Of a stretch of DNA of 64,000 nt, positions 1-9,747 are shown piece after piece. A program made the position numbers and the translations under genes. The DNA lies in the NCBI GenBank assembly GCA_002682825.1, contig NOKP01000021.1, positions 186,001-250,000 on the forward strand, in the 5' to 3' direction. Below the pieces are notes generated by a model. That model did no database searches. It saw nothing but the letters and a program-made list of their open reading frames with translations, and was not told where the DNA came from. How positions within the stretch are numbered: the first letter of the stretch is position 1; each line of letters begins with the position of its first letter. The stretch comes from Neonectria sp. B-13. Taxonomy: Eukaryota > Ascomycota > Sordariomycetes > Hypocreales > Nectriaceae.

Positions 1-134
1 GATTCCCGGATCTCGCATGGCAGATCGGCGGCGACACAATTCTTGCACGGCCTTTGCTCGGTTACATCGCACTTGACGCGTCTCGCGTTGCAGGGCTGGC
101 AAGCCTGTTTCGCGCGTTTGCGGAGAGGCGACAT
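1..134 (-). CDS. Zn2Cys6 transcription factor, N-terminal part (runs off left edge)
   Basis: Reading leftward from the ATG at 134-132, the frame is open to the window edge and encodes a complete fungal binuclear zinc cluster within the first 40 residues. The six cysteines have the spacing C-x2-C-x6-C-x6-C-x2-C-x6-C, preceded by a basic stretch (RKRAK) and including the usual RRVKCD segment. This family binds CGG-containing sites as nuclear regulators. The gene is divergent from the succinyl-CoA ligase alpha gene, and the 349 bp between them hold two copies of a CGG-containing motif that recurs in the next promoters. It is therefore the natural candidate for the local regulator (inference). 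The rest of the protein lies outside the window, so its regulatory domain cannot be judged. Confidence 0.85.
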   Translation of the reverse strand, partial: MSPLRKRAKQACQPCNARRVKCDVTEQRPCKNCVAADLPCEIRE

Positions 135-202
135 GGCCTGGAGGTAAAACCTGCATGCAATGATGCCGCCACACCGGAGTCGTCTGGCACAGTCCTGTCT
201 TT

Positions 203-264
203 ATAGCCGATGTGGAGTTGTGGGCGACGTCGATGTTTGTTTCGGCTGTCATCCATATAGCCGA
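203..264. promoter_or_regulatory. Two ATAGCCGA motifs in the TF/ligase-alpha divergent promoter
   Basis: Exact ATAGCCGA occurs at 203-210 (as TTATAGCCGA) and 257-264 (as ATATAGCCGA), in the same orientation. They lie in the 349 bp between the divergent regulator and the succinyl-CoA ligase alpha gene. The reverse complement, TCGGCTAT, contains a CGG triplet as expected for a Zn2Cys6 site. The same octamer recurs at 3899, 3928, 4961, 4976 and 5009. Binding is inferred. The recurrence is seen directly. Confidence 0.6.
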
Positions 265-483
265 CTTAAGCTGGCGCTATTATAGCTTAATCAGCCCCAC
301 CATGGACTAGCTCTTGCCGAGTAGCAAGGAACCATGGCTTAACATGATGTCTCTACTTTTTGCATGTATGTAGTAGGTCAAGTCTGAAGAGTACAGAGGG
401 AGTCCCCTTGGCAATTTTCTCCTTCAAAGACGTGCAAATATAAACATCATCATAATTACGAAACATCTCGTCGACTTTTAACC

Positions 484-1744
484 ATGTCTATCAATCGCAC
501 GTTGAGACTCGCCCAGCCAGCGCGAGCATTCCCCAACCATATCACACGGCGGGGTGTCTCCTCCACAACCCGGCAATGGAGCCCATACGAACGAGACACG
601 ATTTCGAATTTGCGGATTGATCAAAACACAAGGGTGATTTATCAAGGTAGAGCCCAGTCCAAGTCCTAAAAATAAACCACTCGCAGAGACTAATAGACAC
701 TCACCCGCTCCTCATAGGTTTTACCGGGAAAGCTGTATGCGCGCTCTTCTCCCCTAATTTGAAAGAACCTCACTGATCTGACTACAACAAGGCTACTATC
801 AATGCAAAGGACACCATAGCATACGGGACCAACATTGTCGGTGGTGTATCCCCCGGCAAAGGCGGCCAGGAGCATCTCGGCTTGCCCGTGTTCAACACCG
901 TGCGGCAGGTGAGCTCATCAGTGTCCGGTCTCTTCCAATAACAGAAACAGTCTGACTTGCGTCTTTAGGCTATGGAAGAGGTCAAGCCGCACGCGACCTC
1001 TGTTTTTGTTCCTGCTCAGTTTGCAGCAGGCGCAATCATCGAGGCCATCGAGGCCGAAGTCCCTCTTGTCGTGGCAGTTGCTGAGCACATTCCGATACAA
1101 GACATGGTTCGTGTCCAAGAAGTGCTAAGAGCACAATCCAAGAGCCGTCTTGTGGGCCCCAACTGCCCGGGGATTATTGCCCCAAACCAGTGCCGAATCG
1201 GAATTATGCCCTACAAGCAGTATTCTAAGGGTGTTGTGGGAATTGTCTCCAAGAGCGGAACTCTGAGCTACGAGGCAGTCGGTGCGACCACTGCAGCTGG
1301 CTTAGGACAGAGCATAGTTGTTGGAATGGGAGGAGACATGATGCCTGGTGAGTATTATCACTTGCTTGCCCCCCTAGTCTAATATATCACTGTGCTCATC
1401 GCTGAATAGGAACTACGCTACTGGATGGCCTGAGACTCTTTTTCGACCATGAGGAGACTAAAGGCATCATTGTAATCGGCGAAATCGGTGGCGAAGCTGA
1501 GCTGAGGGCGGCCGAGGCGATTAAAGAATACAGGAAAACGACGGCCAACCCGAAACCTATTATTGCCATGGTGGCTGGGAGAACGGCACCAGAGGGGAAG
1601 ACCATGGGCCATGCTGGCGCATTTCTGTCACCAAGGGATGCTTCGGCAGATACAAAGGCAAAGGCGTTAGAAGATGCCGGAGCAGTAATTGTGCCCCACC
1701 CAGGAGTGATGGGTGTGGAGATGAAGAAGCTTTTGGGGATGTGA
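484..1744 (+). CDS. LSC1: Succinyl-CoA ligase alpha-type subunit (diverged paralogue)
   Basis: Rebuilt from five exons (484-646, 718-734, 792-908, 969-1347, 1410-1744), giving about 336 residues, the usual length for this subunit. Exon 2 is only 17 nt and encodes the FTGK of the CoA-binding start. The N-terminus is basic and hydroxylated, like a mitochondrial presequence. Recognisable parts are [14 protein letters not shown], the CoA-binding domain, [10 protein letters not shown], the SGTLSYE loop, the GEIGGEAE loop and the phospho-histidine context MGHAGAF. The family couples acyl-CoA cleavage to nucleotide phosphorylation as an alpha/beta complex in the mitochondrial matrix. Several normally conserved loops differ: MPYKQYSKG after the GIIAP segment, and GGDMMPG where the family usually has GGDPF-x-G. 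This suggests a paralogue with altered substrate rather than the TCA-cycle copy (inference). It is convergent with the beta-type gene 467 bp away. Confidence 0.88.
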
Positions 1745-2211
1745 AGTGACCATAAAATAGCTGGAGACAAGACAGTCGACGGCATCAATTTAGGTGTTTT
1801 ACTACAATATTCACTGTATAACTTGAGAATGGCCACACGGAACTCGGGTTTTGCATACAGTCTCATACATTCACCGAGGTGCTTAGAACGACTGTTCACT
1901 CTCAACAAAACCAAGATGTCCTCCATTAGATTAGGATCGTTAAAACATACCATACGTAATGCTGGAAAGGCAGAGTTTTCATCGCAATATACTTTTCAGC
2001 AATTCAAAGAAGTTCTTCGAGAAGTCATTTATGTGATAATACATCGAATTGATCACAACGCATTACCTGAAGCCGCCGAGTCGCCTACTCCTTCCTCAGC
2101 TTGTAAATACACGTCAAATGTTGCGGCAACGCAGAGACCATAACCTGATTTCAATTGTCCATTTCTTGTAGTCTTCTCATCTTTTCTATCTACGAAGATC
2201 CAGTCGGCATC
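1745..2211. other. Intergenic space between convergent ligase genes
   Basis: The region holds the 3' ends of the two convergent ligase genes. An open frame at 1823-2143 lacks family features, codon character and splice partners. I see no gene or repeat here. Confidence 0.6.
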
Positions 2212-3731
2212 TCACGACGCAGCTTTAGCTACTTTCACTGCCATGGCCGCCGCCTTGCCAAAGTCGGACTCAACATACAATCCGAGGTTTGCTTGCTCAA
2301 GCTATACATATCAAATCAGTATGAATGGAGACAATATTGTGACGAGAAACCTACAAGTCTCAATCCCTCTTCAGAATTTGTTCCCTGGAGTCGCACAACA
2401 AGAGGGACCCGCAAAGGGCCCAGCTCCGTGGCAGCTCCGATGATGGATTCCGCAATCATGTCGCACCTAATGATGCCTGAATGGCATGTAAGTATAGGAA
2501 GGGTTCATCTTTGCAGAAGTACTTACCGCCATAAATATTGACAAGAATAGCGGTGACTCTTTTGTCGCTCAGAACAATCTGAAAGGCTTTCTGCATTGTC
2601 TCCTTTGTGGCCTGGCCGCCTGCATCGAGGAAATTGGCACTTGCGCCACCGTGGTAAGCAATGGCATCGTTTGTTGCCATGGCAAGCCCGGCACCATTCA
2701 CAACATTGCCGATGTTTCCCTCCATTTTCACATATACCAGCCCGTATTTCTCGGCCTCAAACTCTTCTACAATCTCGTTTTCCGGATCGCGCAGAGCAAA
2801 GAGCTCCTTTTGACGTTTTTCTGCGGCATTATCGAAGGACAACCGGGCTTCCAGGCAAGTGAACGTCTCATCGGACCGCACCAAAGAATTGATTTCCAGC
2901 ATCGTAGCGTCTTTTTCGACGAATAGCCGGTGCAGGCGAGTCAAGATATCCTGAAGATTCTCCGTCTCTCGAGGTGACGATCCAAGGTACCTAGATATCC
3001 TGTCCACAAGCTCTGGCGTGATGCCTGCTGTCAGGCTGAAGTTGAACTTGTGGAGAAGCTCGGGGTGGTCCTTGGCGACTGTTTCGATATCGATACCCTC
3101 GCTTTTGGAAATGATGATAGCTGGAGTGTAGTTCTCGCGATCAAGGGTCATTGCGAGGTACCACTCATCATCGTACCGAACCGTCTCAGCGACGTACAGC
3201 TTAGTTACTTTGTGGGTACTCCCCTGTGCTTGCTTGGTCTTTAGGCGGTGGCCTAGCATCTGGCCGGCCAACTTCTCTGCTGAATCAGGGCACTGAACAT
3301 GCTGAACTACTCCCTTTAGACCATTGTCGAATGTGCCTCTTTCCCGACCACCATTTAGTATTTGGGATTTGATGACACATTCCTTCCCTTTTTCTTATCA
3401 GATTGATGTTCAGGTAGAGATATAGAAGTAGTCACCAAACTCTTGCACAATCTGCTTGACCTCGGCCGGGGATCGGGCAAGTTTTCCACGTGGAACGGGC
3501 ACTCCAAACTCCACTATGTTAGCTCTTGGTCTCAAATTGATATGATTGCTGGGTGGCATACCTCTTTGAGAAGTTTTTGAGACTGGTATTCATGCAAACT
3601 TAGTTGGCGCATTTGGTTGTTTATGGCCAGCTGAATCGACTTTAGTCGCAATTAATGGCTTACGTTCAACCAGATTAACTCACCTTTCCGCTTCGTCGCC
3701 AGATTTTTGATGAGATGTTGAAACTCGCCAT
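2212..3731 (-). CDS. LSC2: Succinyl-CoA ligase beta-type subunit (diverged paralogue)
   Basis: Six exons on the minus strand: 3731-3684, 3630-3562, 3508-3436, 3393-2527, 2476-2355 and 2301-2212. They join in frame into a complete beta subunit. The protein starts with a short basic presequence, then [20 protein letters not shown] and the ATP-grasp core ([12 protein letters not shown], where the usual form is K-A-Q-V-L-A-GGRGKG). It continues with KTKQ, the ATP-grasp metal region (MLEINSLV), [41 protein letters not shown] and VVRLQGTN, and ends in [17 protein letters not shown]. Every family block is present, so the protein should fold and bind nucleotide. The glycine-rich loop and the central segment are unusually divergent, matching the divergence of the alpha partner. 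Adjacent alpha and beta genes are not expected for fungal TCA enzymes, which suggests a dedicated heteromer (inference). Confidence 0.87.
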
Positions 3732-3898
3732 GGTCGGTTTCAAATCGCAAACAATTATCGCGCCAGTCTGCTCAAACTCACAAGATTTGTAGTCTAAAAG
3801 CGCGAAGTGTCTGGCTTGCTTCAGGTTAAATGCAGGACTGAATGATCGGCTGAGAGTAAGTCCCAATCGGGGTTGGCGACCACGCCCAAAGGCTACGT

Positions 3899-3935
3899 AT
3901 AGCCGAAGGCCTTCCCTGGTGGCTTTGTCGGCTAT
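3899..3935. promoter_or_regulatory. Inverted pair of ATAGCCGA/TCGGCTAT motifs upstream of ligase beta
   Basis: ATAGCCGA at 3899-3906 and TCGGCTAT at 3928-3935 face each other, 168-204 bp upstream of the ATG of the minus-strand beta gene. A near copy (CATAGCCG) follows at about 3963. The stretch 3732-4291 has no convincing gene; the open frames there are short and unrecognisable. Confidence 0.6.
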
Positions 3936-4291
3936 TCATCTGCAAGATTACGTCACAAGCTTCATAGCCGCAGATGCACGACGCAGAACACGCTTCACTT
4001 GGCATGATTGCTTGCCTGAGCTTGGAGCTCACGCTCTCCACTACATCAGGCTTATGTGTTTTGTCGAACACCTTGACGGATCTCGAATTCTAGCTATGCG
4101 CCTCGCGGTGTCCCATTAAGCCCCATGGCACATTCGCCCTAGAGAAACAACGCCCAACGATACTAAACTGCACTCGGCTTCCTTCCAAAACGAATTCCTC
4201 ACAGCATTAGAGAATAGCTCGATTTAAGTTACATAATTCTCTGCCATACCCACGTTTAAATGTTTACAACGGCCTTGAGCGACACGCTCTT

Positions 4292-4828
4292 TCAAAGTTT
4301 CTCCTCGCCCACCTTGATCTGCCACTGTACCACACCATCGTGTTTACCCTGCCAATCATGACGATGGAGAGCGAAGGTTTCCCATTCAGGCGTAGGGATG
4401 CGCGGGAACATCCCCATCTTCACTATAACTCGGCCGGGAAAGAGAGGCGTGACTGACTTAACCGGGCTGCATAGATGTTGGATTAATGAATCACATGGTA
4501 GCAGTATATAGACTTACCAGCCGCAATTAGAGCAAAAGTATCTCTCCAGCTCCACTCCACTTCCAGTGTTGCGATCAATAAACTTCTTCAAAGTATTCTG
4601 TCCATCCTCAATTTGAACTTTCTCTTCTTCAATGTTGAGATTGCTAGCGACATAGCTCCCGGCAACCTTACGGCAGTTGGCGCAATGGCAAAGATGGCCG
4701 CGACGCTTTGTCCAGAGTTCAGAGTCGGTGATGGTGACTCTGATAGACTCACAGAGACACGTGCCCGTCAAAGAGTCGCCATGAGCGGCCGCGTCGTACG
4801 CATTCGGGTCGCCTGTGAGGGGGGGCAT
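4292..4828 (-). CDS. GFA/CENP-V-fold zinc protein (glutathione-dependent formaldehyde-activating-like)
   Basis: Two exons. The main exon carries LTGTCLC, the HLCHCANCRK block and FCSNCG. After an intron with donor near 4515 the frame continues with C-P-V-K, G-R-V-I-V-K-M-G and TPEWETF, then stops at 4292. The C-x-C, C-H-C-x2-C and C-x2-C cysteines are the zinc ligands of the GFA fold. Family members bind glutathione adducts, but most fungal copies have no known substrate. I chose the ATG at 4828 because typical members begin shortly before the first C-x-C. In-frame ATGs at 4909 and 5092 would add 27 or 88 residues without family similarity. It is divergent from the carrier gene and shares its motif-rich promoter, so a role beside the CoA ligase is likely (inference). 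Confidence 0.82.
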
Positions 4829-4960
4829 ACTGGGTGTAATTGGTGTCTCGTCAATCAAGACTTTGATGTAGGGATCTGGAAGATGTTCTGACCAGTCAAC
4901 CCGGTACATGATCAGTAATGAGTGGAAACCTTGTACAGAAATCTTGATCGGCGGTTCCCA

Positions 4961-5016
4961 TCGGCTATAATAAGCTCGGCTATAACAAGTGACCCACGAA
5001 CATCGACCATAGCCGA
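4961..5016. promoter_or_regulatory. Three TCGGCTAT motifs in the GFA/carrier divergent promoter
   Basis: TCGGCTAT occurs at 4961-4968 and 4976-4983, as a direct repeat of TCGGCTATAA with a 15-bp period. ATAGCCGA follows at 5009-5016 in the opposite orientation. The sites lie between the GFA-fold gene (minus) and the mitochondrial carrier gene (plus), so they could serve both. Confidence 0.6.
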
Positions 5017-5352
5017 TATCTAGCTCATTCCCCCCGACCCCTCCCAGATCTAAACCCCGGATTAGTAACAAGCGACAGTGATTAATATCCATGTGGGCTG
5101 TATTCGTAGGGAGTGTTCTTTAGTCAAGCCAGATATGAGTATGCGGACACTGTTTTTGCTGGAACTTTGGACAGGCTACATGGCTCGTAGCCGTGAGGCG
5201 TGTCTAAGTTGCAAGTGAGCACAGTATTGTCTTGTACATGGATGTTTTATGTATCTGCTATAATATCTAACAAAAGAAAACGAGCTAATAGAATTCAAAG
5301 ATAACACTGGTGGTCACTGTTTCATCCGTTTGTTTCTTATGCATCATCACCA

Positions 5353-6416
5353 ATGGCAGAATCAAAGCAAGGCGTGGTGACCGTTTCGGCAGAGACTTTC
5401 ACAACACGCAAAACCAAAGACATGAATTACCCAAAATGGTTCGGTGGATCTGCATCTTGTATGGCAGTGACAATATCACATCCTTTTGATCTCAGTGCGA
5501 GTTATTCTCCCCAACGAGCACAATGCATAGCTGACACGAACGTAGTGAAGGTTCGTATGCAAACAGTCTCAAAAAGGACCAAGCAAAGCTTCTACCGGAC
5601 AGGTTTATCTATTTTTCGAAATGATGGGATGACTGGCCTATACTGCGGCGTGAGTACCTTGATCAGGGCTGTGATGCACATGGACTGACACAAATAGCTC
5701 TCAGCAGGTTTCGCAAGATCATGTGAGTCTTCCAATAGCGATTCACTTGTTTTAAGACTAATCAAAACACAGTGACATATGGCACTTGCCGAATTGCCCT
5801 TTACGAAGAGCTCAAACAGCGTGCAAAGGCAAACGATGTGCCCCTTAGCCCACCCCTTCTAGTCCTCATGGCTTCGATATCGGGGTTTGTCGGTGCCATC
5901 TTTGGTACCCCATCAGATATTGCGAATATTCGCATGCAGAATGACAAGTCATTGCCAGTACATCTCCGTCGCAACTATCGTCATGTGGTTGATGCATGGG
6001 TACAGATGAAGAGGCAGGAAGGATGGCATGCATTCGGGCGGGGCCTCTGGCCTAACTGTTTCCGATGTGCTATTATGACGACGAGTCAGTTGGCGTCGTA
6101 TGACTTCTTCAAGGGCTTCTTGAAAAGCCTCGTGGGAACTCAAGCCGAGCATCCAGCGATACACTTTCTTGCGTCTCTCCATGCTAGTTTGGTTGCAACG
6201 ACGCTGTGCAGCCCAATGGACGTTATCCGGACACATTTGATGAGCCATTCTGGTAATGTTTCAGTTTGGGAAGTAGTAAAGACTCTGTCTAAAGTCGAAG
6301 GTTACCATTGGGTCTTCCGCGGGTGGACTCCGAGCTTTATTCGGCTGGGCCCACAGACGATCGCAACGCTGGTTCTGTTGGAACAACACAAGCGAATTTA
6401 CCGCTCTCTTCCGTGA
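5353..6416 (+). CDS. Mitochondrial carrier, dicarboxylate-type
   Basis: Four exons (5353-5494, 5546-5649, 5698-5722, 5773-6416), one of them 25 nt long. The product has three mitochondrial-carrier repeats with the signatures HPFDLMKVRMQ, a degenerate second copy (GTPSDIANIRMQND) and SPMDVIRTHLM, giving six membrane segments in the inner mitochondrial membrane. Residues around the signatures (KWFGGSASCMAV, GLSAGFARSLTYGTCRIALYE, RGLWPNCFRCAIMTTSQLASYD) resemble the yeast dicarboxylate carrier group, which exchanges malate or succinate for phosphate. Substrate identity is an inference. Sitting beside an acyl-CoA ligase pair and a shared promoter motif, it could bring the ligase's acid into the matrix. 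The odd residues between exon 1 and the repeat signature disappear once the phase-1 intron 5495-5545 is removed. Confidence 0.9.
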
Positions 6417-7168
6417 GGCGAGTTATTACAGACCATGTTAGAGCCAGTTTAAATTGCATTAGCTTCCGCTGTGAAGCTTGGATTCCCGGAGGCAAAGCGA
6501 CCTCTGGCCAGTGACAACTCTGTCGAACTAGGCTGAGTGCTAAGTTGCGAGCAAGTCATAAAACATTCGGCTTGAAGGCCTACCCGTTGAAACTTTAGGC
6601 TGGTGCTACAGTTTTCCTCCTGTTATTGGGCGGCTTTCCACTTGCTATTGCGCGTCGGCCAGCTTGCATGTCAATTATTGGGCGATAAATCCTCTAGAGC
6701 GGCGAGCTTAGGGCCCAGAGATTGAGCGGGATTTGTCAATGTGGACCGTCACAGCGGATTATACAATCCGTAAGTCACAGTTACAGGGTGTCAGAACCGT
6801 TTCATTCATCTACGCGGGCTTTTCACAACGAATGCTGGGTAGCAAACAGTGAATTGCTGAGCTTAAGCTTACTAGGCCTAGGGGAAGCTTGCAGTTCTCG
6901 GCAGTAGTAGGAGCAATGTCAATGACATCAGATCAAGTTCGGATGTTAACCCAGCAGGAAGCTTCTATCCAGTGACAAGCCCACGATAGTACCAGCTTTG
7001 TATAATGAAAGGTCGACTAACCCTCCCTCGACGCGATGACTAACTACATTATTGGCCGGGCAACCTTTCCAGTGGTCCAACAACTTTGTTCCGATTTGGC
7101 GCGACCAAGTCTAGAACGAAACACGCACGCCATCAACCTAGAAGACAACTGCATATCAAGCGCACAGC
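6417..7168. other. Intergenic, 752 bp
   Basis: Short open frames only (for example 6722-6907), none with family features. It contains the 3' flank of the carrier and the promoter of the kinase. No copy of the TCGGCTAT motif is seen, which marks the right limit of the five-gene block. Confidence 0.55.
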
Positions 7169-8695
7169 ATGCCACGTCTCCTTCCCAACAGCCTTAAAGC
7201 GGCAAGATCACTTTTGTTGTTAATCACCAGAAGGGAGAATTCTCGTACACCTCATATCTGCTACCGGAATCATCAGTCTTTTAAGCCTTCAGTAGCTTCC
7301 CGTTGGACGGGTTCTTCCACCAACCCAGGGACAACACCAAGCTGTGCTAGGACATTCCCAGCGCACGGTTTTGGGGAGCTTTCTGTGCAAGATGACATTG
7401 AAGAGGAGACCGTGCCGGGCTACAAGGCAGAGCGATTTTATCCCGTCCGACTCGGTGAGGTATTCAACTCTCGATATCAGGTCATCGCAAAACTCGGGTA
7501 TGGCACGGCATCCACCATTTGGCTTTGCCGGGACCTGGAGTATGTACTCGAACATTTTGAGATCAGCCATCCTATGCTAATGAGTTTATTACAACCAGGA
7601 ACAATCTTCTTTTAACTTTGAAGATCTGCATTGTGAGCCAAGACGCCAACGTCGTAGATAACGAAGTGGTTGTGTCCGAATATCTTAAATCGACCGATGC
7701 AGAACACCCTGGAAAGCAATTGCTACGCTTGGTGTTGGGCAAATTCAAGATCGGTGGCCCGAGAGGAACGCATCAATGTTTGCTCTTCAACCCACTGGGT
7801 ATAAGCTTCACCAAATTCCAAAACTTGTTTCCTGAGAAACGGTTGAACAACATACTGTTGCAGCAGACATTGCAGCTGGTTCTTCTCGGTCTGGACTTCC
7901 TGCACCAGGCGGGCGTCGTTCACACAGGTATTTCCCCTTCCTTTTCTAACAGGCATGGGAATTGACAAGCATCTAGATATTTCACCCAACAACATTCTCC
8001 TGGGAATACACGATTCGTCGATATTTTCCAAAATTGAGCAAAGGGAGCTTGAACAACCATCTGCCCGCAAGATTCTACCAGACCGCATCATCTACCTTTC
8101 CCAGCCAATGCCTATTACCTACGGTTCGCTGGTCATTTGCGACTTTGGCGCTGCCAAAATAGGAGACGCACACACCGGGGACGTCATGCCAGGTGTTTAT
8201 CGAGCGCCAGAAATAATTATGGGTATGGAGTGGGATTCTAAGATAGACATTTGGTCTGTTGGAGTTATGGTATGTACACCCAACACTTCTGCCGCTATAA
8301 ATGTGCCAAAATGTGCTGACACTACATAGATTTGGGATTTATACGAAGGAGGTCGGCTGTTCCGTGCCGTGAAAGATGGCCATCTCAATGATGAGCAACA
8401 CCTAGCCGAAATGGTTTCTCTAATGGGCCCTCCGCCGAAACAGTTTTTGGAACGCAGCAAAAGGTGCAGCCAATATTGGGATGTAGATAGTAAGTCATGC
8501 TATCCGCCAAGTCCTGACCTTCAGCTGATATTAATGCTTCTGGGAATTGTAGGTAATTGGATTGCTGCAACACCAATTCCTAATCAGTCCCTTGCCACGC
8601 GCGAGAAACGGCTAAGAGGCGAAAATCAAGAGTTGCTCCTTGCCTTCGTGCGGAAGATCTTGCGTTGGCTACCAGAAGATAGACCCGCAGCCTAA
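7169..8695 (+). CDS. SRPK-like serine/threonine protein kinase
   Basis: Five exons (7169-7539, 7599-7927, 7979-8269, 8330-8489, 8553-8695). Kinase elements in order are a glycine loop ([12 protein letters not shown]), the lysine strand (LTLKIC), the catalytic loop with [11 protein letters not shown] (HTD is typical of SR-protein kinases), [21 protein letters not shown] and the SRPK-like tail W-D-V-D-S-N-W with P-I-P-N-Q-S-L. Phosphorylation of SR-type proteins is the family role. The first 60 residues are basic and unlike the rest, and could be a mitochondrial-type leader. The frame ends at TAA (8693-8695). Directly after it the same frame reads DIFEDEFLMNTIPEE and then TAG, which matches the usual end of the family. 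The last 15 residues therefore appear lost to a nonsense change. The kinase core is intact. Confidence 0.85.
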
Positions 8696-9747
8696 GACAT
8701 CTTCGAAGATGAGTTTCTAATGAACACTATACCTGAGGAGTAGATGTGGGTTATTTCCCTCCACGGTAGCAGTAGGCACTGAGTTTTAATCAAACAGAGA
8801 ATAAGTTTGACTCCTTAGGAATTCTAGAGCATCGAACAACCGAAGCTATGCAAAAGGTATACTCCGGAGTGACCGGAACATATGCAAGTGAAAAGCTACT
8901 ACTTCATCGAACAACCTGTCTTTGAAGTGCAGAGACGAGTATCCTTCTTATCAACTCTTAAGAGTACCAGTCACAATATAGCGAACACGAACTACTCTCC
9001 GCTGTTTGATTTTCCCGAAACCAGGCTATTGAAACTTCTTCCTCAGCGCGAATCTACGTCATATCACAGCGGGTTCTCCGCTCTCGCCTGATGGTGCAGT
9101 TGTCGTAATTCCGGCTCCTCGTCTCATGTCACAACGCAAAAGCCAATTAGCACCCCTGTAAGAACCTTGCTTGATACCCAACCCCGCATCATATGTTACT
9201 CAACGGCATCGAGATTGGCTAGCTCGGTTTAGTTCCTGTCTTGCTTCAATGGGAGGGAACGTTCGCCCAGCGGCAGCCAGGTTGCTCCGCTCTCCATTCC
9301 GACAAGATCAGATGATATTTGTGGCAGGCTCAAAATATTATGTTGACCATGGCCGCCGATACTATGCCGTCTTGCACAGTCCTATCCAACGTATGTCTCT
9401 GATGATATAAACAAAGTACGCAGATACAGCTAACAGCTACGAGTCTCACACCAGGGGATTAATAGATAATAATAGTCAATACCGGAGTCTGGCTATATCT
9501 CCATGAGCAGTGGCCAAACGTGAAGCAGCTCGATACTTACCCCGCGACCTTTCTCGGATCAACACATAAATGTGGTCCGAGATGTGCCAACGGTGCCTCG
9601 GCTGGGTCAGTGCACCAATAACGTGAGGGAAACGGCATATGCAACCCACCTCGTTGAGACGTATTTAAGACATCTAGGGTTGAACCTGTCATAATATTCA
9701 ACTTCTCCTCAAAAAATCTCATCACGATTCCAATACATAACGGCAAA
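8696..9747. other. Intergenic, about 1.05 kb
   Basis: It holds the lost C-terminal codons of the kinase (8696-8743) and the promoter of the cyclase-family gene. Open frames at 8882-9091 and 9171-9410 show no recognisable domain. No repeat seen. Confidence 0.5.
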
